From the NCBI RefSeq assembly GCF_018333235.1, contig NZ_BORP01000001.1, positions 930,001 through 994,000 of the forward strand: a stretch of 64,000 nucleotides of DNA, in the 5' to 3' direction. The translations under genes were made by a program, and so were the position numbers. This DNA is from Ornithinibacillus bavariensis (GTDB lineage Bacteria; Bacillota; Bacilli; Bacillales; Amphibacillaceae). Below, piece after piece: positions 17,297-25,671 of the stretch. The notes below the pieces were generated by a model, which saw only the letters and a program-made list of their open reading frames with translations, was not told the origin of the DNA and made no database searches. Every line of letters starts with the position of its first letter. Within the stretch, counting starts at the first letter, position 1.

Positions 17297-18826
17297 TTAG
17301 TCTATATTAATTTGCTCAAGGGGTCTCTTTGCAGGCCCTTCTACTACTTCACCAGTATAAGAAAATCTTGACCCATGACATGGGCAGTCCCAAGTTCTTT
17401 CACCAGAATTCCATTCTACCTCACAGCCCATATGGGTGCAGGTCGTATCTAGAGCATATACTTTATTATCCTTATCCTTATAGACACCAGCTCGTTTACC
17501 ATTGATACGTGTTATGGTTGCTTCATCTGCTGATAAATCTCTTATATTATTTTCGGTAAATTCTAGTTTACCTTTAATTAAATGCTTTGCCACATCTGCA
17601 TTAATCGATGCAAATTTACGCAGAGAAGGATCTGGCTGAAAACGTGCAGGTGTAAAAAGTTCTCCATAAGGATTATCTTGACCCATTATTTTCTCAGAAA
17701 ACATTTTGGCCGCAATGGTACCGTTTGTCATCCCCCATTTACGGAATCCTGTTGCTACATAAATATTATCTTGTTCAGATGTGATACTTCCGATATAAGG
17801 TACCTTATCTAAAGTTGTTAAATCCTGGGCTGACCAGCGATATACTATTTCTTCAATTCCTATATTGCTCTCGGCATAATCACGTAATGCTTCATAGTGC
17901 TCAATAGTCGATTTTCCTTGACCAGTTTTATGGTTATCACCAATAACTAACCATACCTCTTCCCCATTTATATTTACAGAACGAATGGAACGAGTTGGTT
18001 GTTCTGCCGTAATATACATTCCACCTGGATATTTTTTCTGGGACTTTATAGCTAACACATAGGCTCTTTCCGCATACATTCTTGTTGGATAAAAGCCTAA
18101 TCCATCATAAAAAGGATAATGTGAAGCAACTAGAACGTATTTACTTACAATTCGTTTACCATCTCTCGTAATGATAGCAGGGTGCTTATTATACTCAATA
18201 TCTACTGCCGTTGTATTTTCATAAAATTGCACACCGTTCTTGATACTTTCCTCTACTAAAGTAGTTAAGTATTTGAGTGGATGGTATTGAGCCTGGTCTT
18301 TCATAATCAAAGCCTTTTTGTATGGAACTTCTAAAGGTATATTGTCTGTTAATTCTCCTTCAATCCCTAAATCATCATAGGCTTTTTTTTCATTTTCTAA
18401 TTGCATTATGTAATCATTCGAATTAGTAAAAACAATTGCATCCTGTTTCTCATAATCACAATCAATTCCAAGATCATTTATCGTATTTTCTATAAAGCTC
18501 CTTGCAGTCATTTGTGCTTCATAATACAATTTCGCTTTTTCTTTTCCGAAATGCTGAATCAGTTCATCATAGATTAAATCATGTTGAGCCGTTATTTTTG
18601 CAGTAGTATGTCCCGTAGTACCATTAAGAATAACTCCAGCATCAATTAATGCTACCTTTTTATTCTGTTTAGAAAGTAAATACGCTGCGGTTATGCCTAC
18701 AATACCGCCTCCAACTATCCCCACATCAACTTGAATATCTTCATCTAGCTTGGAAAAATGCGGAAAATCTATGCCGTCACGCCAATAAGGCTCTGGATAT
18801 TGTGGCAATTCTTTTGATTGAGCCAT
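17297..18826 (-). CDS. yhfW: FAD-dependent oxidoreductase with C-terminal Rieske [2Fe-2S] domain (YhfW-like)
   Basis: A DAO-type flavoenzyme fused to a Rieske cluster, 509 residues, the same length as B. subtilis YhfW. The FAD site is VGIVGGGIVGITAAYLL followed by the acidic end of strand 2 (ALIDAG). The Rieske ligands are C463-x-H465 and C481-x-x-H484, with C468/C483 placed for the supporting disulfide. The substrate is unknown. TAGGAGTG precedes the ATG. It stands alone, and the IS200 element lies 116 nt upstream of its start. Confidence 0.88.
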   Translation of the reverse strand: MAQSKELPQYPEPYWRDGIDFPHFSKLDEDIQVDVGIVGGGIVGITAAYLLSKQNKKVALIDAGVILNGTTGHTTAKITAQHDLIYDELIQHFGKEKAKLYYEAQMTARSFIENTINDLGIDCDYEKQDAIVFTNSNDYIMQLENEKKAYDDLGIEGELTDNIPLEVPYKKALIMKDQAQYHPLKYLTTLVEESIKNGVQFYENTTAVDIEYNKHPAIITRDGKRIVSKYVLVASHYPFYDGLGFYPTRMYAERAYVLAIKSQKKYPGGMYITAEQPTRSIRSVNINGEEVWLVIGDNHKTGQGKSTIEHYEALRDYAESNIGIEEIVYRWSAQDLTTLDKVPYIGSITSEQDNIYVATGFRKWGMTNGTIAAKMFSEKIMGQDNPYGELFTPARFQPDPSLRKFASINADVAKHLIKGKLEFTENNIRDLSADEATITRINGKRAGVYKDKDNKVYALDTTCTHMGCEVEWNSGERTWDCPCHGSRFSYTGEVVEGPAKRPLEQINID

Positions 18827-18942
18827 TTTTCTTCACTCCTAATCCATGAATGTCATTATGCTGCTTTCCAATGTCATTTTCAGTATTTCCAATAGTTCTA
18901 GTATTTATTGACATTTCATTGATAAATCTCAGGAGAATTACT

Positions 18943-19639
18943 AATAATTATCCGCCCGTAAAACGGGCGGTTTTAGTTTCGCCCTATAAGGGCACTTTGC
19001 CAACGAGGCCCCTAAAGGGGCTTTTTGAATTGACCGTCAACCGTTTATCTTCCTATACTTCTTTAAATGGATCGACGTATTCTCGTTTACTCATATTGTC
19101 TCGCAAACGATCCTCTGATTCTTGCTCTCGAATGTATTTAGCTATTGTTTTTTCATTGAGCCCTACCGTACTTACGTAATATCCTTTAGCCCAAAAAGTT
19201 CTATTCCCATGACTATATTTTAAGTTTGCATGTCTATCATGGATCATTAAAGAACTTTTACCTTTTAGATACCCCATGAAGTACGATACTGACATCTTTG
19301 GTGGAATTTTCACTAACATATGAATGTGATCTGGCATTGCATGTGCTTCTATGATTTCTACATCTTTCATCTCACATAAACGTCTTAAAATCGCCCCGAT
19401 GTCTTTCCTTAACTTACCATATACTACTTTCCTTCTGTATTTTGGTATAAAGACTATATGATACTTACAATTCCATCGGGTGTGTGATAAACTATTGTCA
19501 CTCGACATGAGTAGATCTCCTCTCGTTTTTTAGATTTGGTTTGACGGCCATCTCTATTATACGATTGGAGATTCTTTTGTTACATCCCTAGAAGGTTTAT
19601 TTTCACACAGGCATAGCCTGTGGTTTTAAAAGCATTAAT
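18943..19639 (-). mobile_element. IS200-type insertion sequence, copy 1
   Basis: A 697-bp element with no terminal inverted repeats and one transposase gene. It is almost identical to 38306-39002 (I count three differences). The tnpA-proximal end has the hairpin CACAGGC-ATA-GCCTGTG (about 19606-19622). The distal end has the hairpins GCCCCTAAAGGGGC and CCGCCCGTAAAACGGGCGG. On the minus strand the element follows directly the T-run of the terminator of the DUF3231 gene, so TTTTT is the apparent target. Confidence 0.88.
19053..19508 (-). CDS. tnpA: IS200/IS605-family transposase TnpA
   Basis: An HUH-type single-strand DNA transposase (Y1 family) of 151 residues, the usual size. The HUH pair is in MPDHIHMLVKIPP. 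The catalytic Tyr lies in the helix that follows (around YYVSTVGLNEKTIAKYIREQ). The protein starts at an ATG with GGAGATC upstream. It differs from the second copy by one residue in SLMIHDRHA (His versus Tyr). No tnpB or omega-RNA-like partner is present. Confidence 0.93.
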   Translation of the reverse strand: MSSDNSLSHTRWNCKYHIVFIPKYRRKVVYGKLRKDIGAILRRLCEMKDVEIIEAHAMPDHIHMLVKIPPKMSVSYFMGYLKGKSSLMIHDRHANLKYSHGNRTFWAKGYYVSTVGLNEKTIAKYIREQESEDRLRDNMSKREYVDPFKEV

Positions 19640-19642
19640 AAA

Positions 19643-19666
19643 AAAACCTTGATTCAACAAGGTTTT
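19643..19666 (-). terminator. Terminator of the DUF3231 gene
   Basis: AAAACCTTG pairs with CAAGGTTTT; on the minus strand the stem is followed by seven T residues, at which IS200 copy 1 begins. Confidence 0.8.
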
Positions 19667-19724
19667 TACATTTAGTAGTTTTGTGTCATTGGTAACAAAT
19701 CTTAGCTATTGTAAGCCATCAAAA

Positions 19725-20777
19725 TTATTTTCTATCGAATGCTTTTGGTGGTGATTCCAGCCAGCCTTTATCAATTAAGATATTTGCAGCATCATCGACA
19801 AATAATCCAACGTTAATCATCGCTCTTCCATATAATGCAGCTATATCTCTTCTTCCATTTACCGCCAATGCGTTCCCAAATGACCGCATCTTTATAGAGA
19901 ACATGTCGAATTTATGATATACCATTATTTTATCCGAAAAAGGAGAATAAGTGGATGTTGTTACCAAATGGTCTATGTATGAAGGTGTTTGTAAGTTTTC
20001 AACATGAAGCTTTTCACTAAATTGCTTCACTGCCTTATCAGTCATTTCTAAGCCTCGTTTAAACAAAGCCTTTATCTTTTCGTCTTTAACGGTCTGATAA
20101 AATCCTAATAATAAAGCTTTACTTGTTGTGTTATTTTCAATGTTATCGTATAGATGAACAATCTCCATGGCATGTAGTGGTCTGACATCTCCAAACCAAC
20201 CGTTTAAGTAGTTTTGGTTTTTTATAAAATCATTTTTCTCAGGTGTTGGAATGATTGGAGGCATTACAGTGTATTTCTTGCCATATAAAATATTATTAAT
20301 TTGCCCCAAAAGGATAGATGTACATTGATTTGCATAAATGAAAAATTCTCTTATATCCTCCCTTATTACCAACGGGATTGCCACTGCATATATGCTCATA
20401 CCACCCTTAGCTACATATTTTAAATAATGTACATAAAATTCATCTTCGTACAAACGCGGGGCACCAAGATTTACATCCTCTTGAGTAAAACCTGCTGGTA
20501 TAGGGAAATTTTCATCCTCTAGAAATTTTCCAACCCTTTGCAAAAAGTCCTTACTTAATGCTAAGGCATTCTCCAATAACTTCTTAATATACTCATCCTC
20601 ACACTGTTGAAGAAAATAAGAGAGGATTTGACTTGACATACTATTTCCAACATAAGTAGTCCATAATTTACCCATTTCAATAACTGTTAAAGGTTGTGAT
20701 TCATCCTGTTCTCTTGTACTCAAACTAAGTGGTTTCATAACATGAAATGGATTTAATTCTTTATCGGCGTATTCCAT
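19725..20777 (-). CDS. DUF3231 family protein (probable spore-coat related)
   Basis: A protein of 350 residues built of two similar all-helical DUF3231 repeats (about 1-165 and 170-340; compare LTVIEMGKLWTTYVGNSMSS with DVRPLHAMEIVHLYDNIENN). The family is found in spore-formers and is linked to spore coats, with an unproved function. The start is the ATG at 20777, preceded by AGGAGG 6 nt upstream, at the expected family N-terminus MEYADKE. An open frame extends further to 20984 but does not look like the family and lacks a site. Confidence 0.78.
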   Translation of the reverse strand: MEYADKELNPFHVMKPLSLSTREQDESQPLTVIEMGKLWTTYVGNSMSSQILSYFLQQCEDEYIKKLLENALALSKDFLQRVGKFLEDENFPIPAGFTQEDVNLGAPRLYEDEFYVHYLKYVAKGGMSIYAVAIPLVIREDIREFFIYANQCTSILLGQINNILYGKKYTVMPPIIPTPEKNDFIKNQNYLNGWFGDVRPLHAMEIVHLYDNIENNTTSKALLLGFYQTVKDEKIKALFKRGLEMTDKAVKQFSEKLHVENLQTPSYIDHLVTTSTYSPFSDKIMVYHKFDMFSIKMRSFGNALAVNGRRDIAALYGRAMINVGLFVDDAANILIDKGWLESPPKAFDRK

Positions 20778-21356
20778 AAGACAACCTCCTATTCCATTCG
20801 TCACAGAATAATATGCCCGGAACAGGAAAAATTTATGAATGAGCAATCCGTACATTACGTCAATTGATAAGTCTCTTCTCAATAAAGAGGGTCTTTGAAA
20901 ATTATTTTCTTTCATAGTTTTTTCAATGATGTTCGTATCAAGAGTATTGCTAATTCGGAATGAAGTAAAGTCTATAATGAACAAACAAATGTAATAGACT
21001 AATATCTATTACATAAATATACCAATTATAGTTCATCTGACTTTATTGGTAAGGTATTTTTACTATAAACAATTACATATAAAATCTAAAATCTATAAAT
21101 AATAATTCAGACGTCCAAACAGATTAATAATCTTTACATAGTTTATAGTAGCCGTATCCTACAGCGGCATCATATGGATCACCTCCAAAAAAGCGTATGT
21201 CTTTGTACATACGCTTTTATTCATAGGGTATAAATCTATTAGACAAACATGGATTTTCTATTATTTTACACGTTTATCTACTTCATAAAATAAGTATTTA
21301 CATAATGTAATAGTGGATAGATTAGAATATCCAATTTATGAGCAGGGGGTGTTAAT
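20778..21356. other. Intergenic region with a hairpin and an uncertain 28-codon frame
   Basis: AAGCGTATGT (21191-21200) pairs with ACATACGCTT (21206-21215) followed by TTATT, a plus-strand terminator-like hairpin. On the minus strand 21210-21124 is an open frame coding MYKDIRFFGGDPYDAAVGYG and ending KLCKDY; its start lies in the hairpin and it has no clear ribosome binding site, so it may be a relic. No other gene is seen. Confidence 0.3.
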
Positions 21357-21449
21357 ATGCATGGCTCAGGAATGGGATTTGCTTTAATTGTAGTATTGTT
21401 CATTTTGCTTATCATTGTAGGTACTTCTTATACGGGAGGTGGCTATTAA
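21357..21449 (+). CDS. YjcZ-family tiny membrane protein (30 aa)
   Basis: A single-TM sporulation-type peptide: [20 protein letters not shown] followed by a short Gly-rich tail ending YTGGGY. The core [15 protein letters not shown] is the signature of the YjcZ/tiny_TM family of spore-formers, which includes SscA (spore assembly). AGCAGGGGGTG lies upstream. A second copy follows at 21526. Confidence 0.85.
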   Translation: MHGSGMGFALIVVLFILLIIVGTSYTGGGY

Positions 21450-21525
21450 TTATTTCTAATTTATAATCAATAATCCGCTTATGTAAGAAAGAACTCCAAA
21501 TCATTTTGTGGAGGTGAATGTATAT

Positions 21526-21648
21526 ATGTGGTATGGATCAGGCGGTAATTATGGTGGAGCATCATATGGTGGTGGTAGTTCCTTCGCATTAATCGTTGTA
21601 TTGTTTATTTTGCTTATTATTGTAGGAGCCTCATATTGGTCATATTGA
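21526..21648 (+). CDS. YjcZ-family tiny membrane protein (40 aa)
   Basis: A second paralogue with a longer Gly/Tyr-rich N-terminus ([19 protein letters not shown]) followed by the same TM core [15 protein letters not shown]. The ribosome binding site GGAGGTG lies 9 nt before the ATG. It is probably co-expressed with the upstream copy in the sporulating cell. Confidence 0.85.
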   Translation: MWYGSGGNYGGASYGGGSSFALIVVLFILLIIVGASYWSY

Positions 21649-21663
21649 GTGAACATCCCTCTC

Positions 21664-21689
21664 AAAAGGACAGATACTTCTGTCCTTTT
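21664..21689 (+). terminator. Terminator after the YjcZ pair
   Basis: AAAAGGACAG pairs perfectly with CTGTCCTTTT, followed by GTTT. Confidence 0.8.
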
Positions 21690-21719
21690 GTTTAACCCAC
21701 AAAGAAAGGAAGTGGAAAA

Positions 21720-21914
21720 ATGAACCCAATGATGAGATATCGAGGCGAACCTGTTGAAGTAAGAATGCGTGACGGAAGGGTATATCGTGGAGTAATTGGT
21801 GGAGATCCTCCTAGAGGCGGGTTCTTTTTAATATCAGGCTTTAGAAGAAGATTTGTACCATTTGCAGCAGTTATTTTTGTCTTTTCGTTTCGCTTTAGAA
21901 GACGTATATTTTAA
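21720..21914 (+). CDS. Small Arg-rich protein, Sm-like N-terminus (64 aa)
   Basis: AGAAAGGAAGTG precedes the ATG. The N-terminal part (GEPVEVRMRDGRVYRGVIGG) resembles an Sm-like beta hairpin, and the C-terminal half is rich in Arg and Phe, ending FSFRFRRRIF. Small proteins of this pattern occur next to YjcZ-type genes in spore-formers and may be spore components; this is inference. A terminator follows (21923-21951, AAAAGCCC/GGGGCTTTT). Confidence 0.6.
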   Translation: MNPMMRYRGEPVEVRMRDGRVYRGVIGGDPPRGGFFLISGFRRRFVPFAAVIFVFSFRFRRRIF

Positions 21915-21922
21915 TCAAACTC

Positions 21923-21951
21923 AAAAGCCCTTCTCATTCGGAGGGGCTTTT
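21923..21951 (+). terminator. Terminator after the Arg-rich small protein
   Basis: AAAAGCCC-TT-CTC pairs with GAG-G-GGCTTTT around ATTCG, followed by GTT. Confidence 0.75.
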
Positions 21952-22105
21952 GTTACTCTGACCGGTTTAATAAGTGACATTAGATATAACTTTACATTAA
22001 CCCTAGTAATTTTCCTATTATTAATGTATGTCTAAGTAACTCTTATGACTTTAAATGAATAGAGTATCTTTTCAAATATGATTTCATAGAAAATATTAAA
22101 AACTA

Positions 22106-22660
22106 TTAGCTAATATAGTTTAATAAGTTTTCCACCCTCTCTTTGACTGTAATTGGTAATGGCTGATTTAGTGCTTCCCATAAAAGTTCAGGGTGACTAA
22201 CTCCTATATTTCTAAAGTAATTTTCAATAAGAATAGCTTTTTCCTGCCTTCCAGGAATCAACCAGTATAAGATATACCAATCTTCAAGTGAACAGAGTGG
22301 AATTTCTACCCCATTAATTTTTTTGTGTGCTACAACCGATTCCTTATTAAACGGCAATTTATAAATACCTTCATCATGTTCAATAGCAAACCCACCCATT
22401 ACATCTATATTAATGTTATCGATACTATATTTTGAGAAATAAACAGTTTTATATGGAGCATAATGGATCACTTCATTAGCTCTGGCAATATTAGACAATA
22501 ATTCATTTAATTGCTCAGCATTCTGTTCATCTACTAAAATATCGATGTCATTAGGCCGATCGATTAATTGATAAAAACTTAAAAGTAGAGATCCGCCCAC
22601 TCCCCAAGAAATGTTGGTTTTATTTATTTCTTTACCGATAATAGATAAAGTGTTTAACAA
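22106..22660 (-). CDS. Nucleotidyltransferase-fold protein
   Basis: A 184-residue protein with the core of a small nucleotidyltransferase. SWGVGGSLLLSFYQLIDRP gives the GGS motif and NDIDILVD the Asp pair that binds metal; a third Asp may be in NINIDVMGGF. This pattern is shared by MNT-type and aminoglycoside nucleotidyltransferases. It lacks an adjacent HEPN partner, so an antitoxin role is not supported by context. The TTG start at 22660 has AGGAGA 6-7 nt upstream. The substrate is unknown. Confidence 0.7.
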   Translation of the reverse strand: MLNTLSIIGKEINKTNISWGVGGSLLLSFYQLIDRPNDIDILVDEQNAEQLNELLSNIARANEVIHYAPYKTVYFSKYSIDNINIDVMGGFAIEHDEGIYKLPFNKESVVAHKKINGVEIPLCSLEDWYILYWLIPGRQEKAILIENYFRNIGVSHPELLWEALNQPLPITVKERVENLLNYIS

Positions 22661-22889
22661 TAAGATTCTCCTAACGTTTACTAATATTTCAGTTTTATTA
22701 CTATCTACATTTGTAAGTAATTTATGTATTGATTATTCTACGCTTCTATCCCAATTGTTTAATACCGAGTGCATGATTTCTTGAGGGTAATGCCCTTAAT
22801 ATCTTATCCACTCAAAGTAAGATTGCATTTTCCTAAAAAGTGCTGTATCAATCCATTATAACGTAATATAGTTATATAGAATCCTATTG

Positions 22890-23384
22890 CTACTGCTCTA
22901 CTTTTGTACCTGCTATTAAATCTCCCAAATGACGTTTATCTTTTCTGAATAACCCCATGTATATCAATATTAACCCAAGCAGGGTACCACTATTCATGAT
23001 GATAATCGAGGTTATCGAAAAATCATTGTACATCCCATGAATAACACCGATATGTCCTAGCTGCCAAGGTAAAAACTTGATGATATTCCTAATCAAACTT
23101 GAACTAAAATTACGGTTTTTGTAAGTCAGTTTCAGCCCGGATACTCTTTTTCCTACAGTTCCATTTTTGAAGTAATCTAAATATGAAAATACAAAGATAA
23201 TTGGTATGACTGAAGTAAATGTGGCTAGCAATTGGGTCTGCAGTTCTGTATATTCTGGGAACTCCTCTAACAAGAAGAAAATGAATCCTAGATTGATAAT
23301 TAACAATAGAAATAAGTATGCGAGTATGACTAGATAATCAACAAGTAATTCTTTTAATCTACTTTTTAATGGAATATTATTCAT
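22890..23384 (-). CDS. RDD-family membrane protein
   Basis: A 164-residue integral membrane protein with four hydrophobic segments. The RDD signature is visible in the first segment (SRLKELLVDYLVIL), and the conserved GTVGKRVSGLKL loop follows the second TM pair. RDD proteins are often proposed to transport ions or small solutes, but the role here is unknown. GAGGTG precedes the ATG. The gap 22661-22889 contains no gene. Confidence 0.78.
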   Translation of the reverse strand: MNNIPLKSRLKELLVDYLVILAYLFLLLIINLGFIFFLLEEFPEYTELQTQLLATFTSVIPIIFVFSYLDYFKNGTVGKRVSGLKLTYKNRNFSSSLIRNIIKFLPWQLGHIGVIHGMYNDFSITSIIIMNSGTLLGLILIYMGLFRKDKRHLGDLIAGTKVEQ

Positions 23385-23549
23385 GAGGCACCTCGCAATC
23401 TACTTCCAACAATAACCAGGTAGTAATCTCTTCATACTTATGGAAACTCTATGCACCTTTCGCCCAGTTCAAGAAAATTTATTATAGACTACTCATTTTG
23501 CTGTTCATATATTATACTGTATACACAAAAAGATGGGAGGTATATCTGT

Positions 23550-23966
23550 ATGAATGACAAAAAAGCCGTCTTAGATAACGGTCCTTTTTTCCATGGTACG
23601 AAAGCAGAACTAAAAATTGGCGATCTATTAGAACCACAACATTTATCAAATTATCAAGATAAAAAATCTAACTATATCTATTTTACTGCAACATTAGATG
23701 CTGCTAAATGGGGTGCCGAATTAGCAAAATCTAATTTAAAAGAAAGAATTTATATCGTAGAACCATTAGGTGACTTTGAAAATGATCCGAACCTAACAGA
23801 CAAGAAATTTCCGGGAAACCCAACACGTTCTTATCGGTCTAAATCTCCATTGAAAATAGTAGCTGAATTAGGTTCATGGGAAAGACATTCCGATGATGAA
23901 ATAAATCATATGCTTACCTCGTTAAAAGCGTTACGTGAACAAGGTAAGGCTGTAATATACGATTAG
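23550..23966 (+). CDS. arr: Rifampin ADP-ribosyltransferase
   Basis: It transfers ADP-ribose from NAD to the C23 hydroxyl of rifamycins and so inactivates them. The 138-residue length and the motifs GPFFHGTKAELKIGDLLEP (NAD-binding His-Gly-Thr), SNYIYFTATLDAAKWGAELA and PTRSYRSKSPLKIVAELG are those of the Arr family. The ATG at 23550 has GGGAGG 11 nt upstream; the open frame upstream to 23451 is not family-like. It is a single gene with its own terminator (about 23998-24040, AACCAAAAA/TTTTTGGTT), and no integron or transposase is adjacent. Confidence 0.9.
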   Translation: MNDKKAVLDNGPFFHGTKAELKIGDLLEPQHLSNYQDKKSNYIYFTATLDAAKWGAELAKSNLKERIYIVEPLGDFENDPNLTDKKFPGNPTRSYRSKSPLKIVAELGSWERHSDDEINHMLTSLKALREQGKAVIYD

Positions 23967-24240
23967 TACCTAAATATCTATTTGATAACGATGAAGGAAC
24001 CAAAAATCACTTTGCTTTTGCAACTGGTTTTTGGTTTTGCTTTTTTGTACGATACCCATAATCGTCAGCTTTACAAAATCTTGACAAATTCATTCGAACT
24101 ATACACTTTTCCAATGTCTTGTGTGCTAGCTTAGTATTTTAAAGATAGATCATAGCAAAAAAGGACCCATCATATGTAGTGGCCCTTTACTTTATTTAAA
24201 ATGCTTCTATAGCGGAATAACTGTAAATCTAATAAAGATT

Positions 24241-24732
24241 TTAAAAGCTGCGTTTCCCTGGCCAAGCTCCTTGCATTTTACTTAGGAATACGATTTGCCC
24301 AATATGATATGCGTCATGCATTGCTAAACTCTTCAGTTCAAGCACTAATGAATGATCTTCTCCTGGGACTTGTCTATACAAATCTTCATGTTCTGATTTT
24401 GCTAGGAGTTTTTCAAGTTCACGATGAACATAAACGTACTCTTGTTTCGTTTTTATCCAATTTTCTAGCGTTTCAGAAGGTAACTGAAATGTAGCATCAT
24501 TATTTTCTGCCTTTGGTTCATTCACTGTTTCACCAAGAAACCGCATCAGAAATCTCTTTTCATAGAAAAGTAAATGACAAACTATTTCCCAAATGGAATT
24601 CAATTCCTCAACCGGCTTCCAAATCGCCTGTTCAAGAGTAATATCCTCTAGTACTTTTTCCAGTGGCGGAAACCAATCTTCTTCATCTAAGCAGCTTGCC
24701 CATTGCTGTAACAAAAGTGTCTTTACATCCAT
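24241..24732 (-). CDS. DinB-family putative metal-dependent protein
   Basis: A four-helix-bundle DinB superfamily member of 163 residues. The presumed metal ligands are the His residues of IWEIVCHLLFYE and of MHDAYHIGQIVFL. GGAGGGG precedes the ATG. Such proteins include bacillithiol-dependent transferases, but this one cannot be assigned a substrate. The 24733-24978 gap has a terminator-like hairpin (AAAGGATCA/TGATCCTTT, near 24904-24932). Confidence 0.8.
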   Translation of the reverse strand: MDVKTLLLQQWASCLDEEDWFPPLEKVLEDITLEQAIWKPVEELNSIWEIVCHLLFYEKRFLMRFLGETVNEPKAENNDATFQLPSETLENWIKTKQEYVYVHRELEKLLAKSEHEDLYRQVPGEDHSLVLELKSLAMHDAYHIGQIVFLSKMQGAWPGKRSF

Positions 24733-24978
24733 TTTCTATCCCCTCCAATTTATTCCCTTTAATTGATAGTCACTTTGGTCAAAGCTTCCTTTGTGACATG
24801 TAGTTCTGAAATTCCTAACAAACATTATCCAACTACTACTCTGTTAATCGAATAACCGTCAACTAAATACTAACACAATATTCAAAACATTCACCATAAA
24901 AAATAAAGGATCATTAATTTATTGATCCTTTATTTCGATTCTGATCTTGTTAGTGAAAAACCTATCCCCCTCGGATTA

Positions 24979-25428
24979 TTAAACACCAAATTGTTTTAAA
25001 TGATGATCAAGGTGCTTATAAATTCCTTTTCCCCATTGCTCGGAAGTAAGTTTACCGAAAAAAGGATGTGGATGAGTTGTACACTTCTCTGGACCATTTT
25101 TTTGAAATTCGATAATTTTTTGTTTTAGTTTTTCCTTTTCTGTTTCAAATTCTTTTTCATCTACAATCAAAATGGTTGGGATTGTGGACATATTTTGGGC
25201 TAATTGCTTATCGTTATAAAAAATTGGTTTCACAAATGGTCCAATTAATATTCCTAGCCAACCTCTCGAAGGAAAAGCATTTCCCATTGCAATGACTTGA
25301 AAGGATGAGCAATGTGCCAGCATTTGAGCAACATCCATTTTACCCCATTGGCGTTTTGAATCTGGACTTAATTTGTTAATTCGGTCTAGAATTTCCTCTG
25401 TATGCAATTGATTAAAGATACTTTTCAT
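24979..25428 (-). CDS. DUF1569 family protein (DinB-like fold)
   Basis: A 149-residue protein with the pattern of DUF1569: RINKLSPDSKRQWGKMDVAQ followed by MLAHCSSF (metal-ligand His), then LIGPFVKPIFYND, PHPFFGKLTSEQWGKGIYKHLDHHLKQFG (a second His cluster). The fold is related to DinB, as is the neighbour at 24241-24732; function is unknown. GGGGGAAGC precedes the ATG. The two genes could derive from one cluster of bundle proteins but are 246 nt apart with a hairpin between. Confidence 0.65.
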   Translation of the reverse strand: MKSIFNQLHTEEILDRINKLSPDSKRQWGKMDVAQMLAHCSSFQVIAMGNAFPSRGWLGILIGPFVKPIFYNDKQLAQNMSTIPTILIVDEKEFETEKEKLKQKIIEFQKNGPEKCTTHPHPFFGKLTSEQWGKGIYKHLDHHLKQFGV

Positions 25429-25671
25429 GTGCTTCCCCCTTTACCAATCTTCCTCTACATCCCCACAAAATTCTATAGACTCTTTTCCACTTCTTAGATA
25501 GAAATTCCCCTTCAAAATATCACAAAAATTATAACATAATATACCAAATTTCAATTACTTTTTAAAAATATTGCATCCTTTAGCAGAATAATAAAATAGG
25601 CTCTAATTTATCAAGGTCTTATAGTAATTCTCAACTTTATGGAACAATTCTCCTATCAAAAATACCTTCCA

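Noticed and set aside
18943-19040. Short repeated G/C-rich hairpins as a possible CRISPR remnant
   Set aside because: They are the sub-terminal hairpins of IS200, found at the same place in both copies; no spacer-repeat pattern exists anywhere in the window.
18850-19179. Plus-strand open frame across the IS200 end
   Set aside because: It is antisense to the transposase gene and reads through the element's hairpins.
20778-20984. N-terminal extension of the DUF3231 protein to 20984
   Set aside because: The extension does not resemble the family, and the internal ATG at 20777 has a consensus ribosome binding site.
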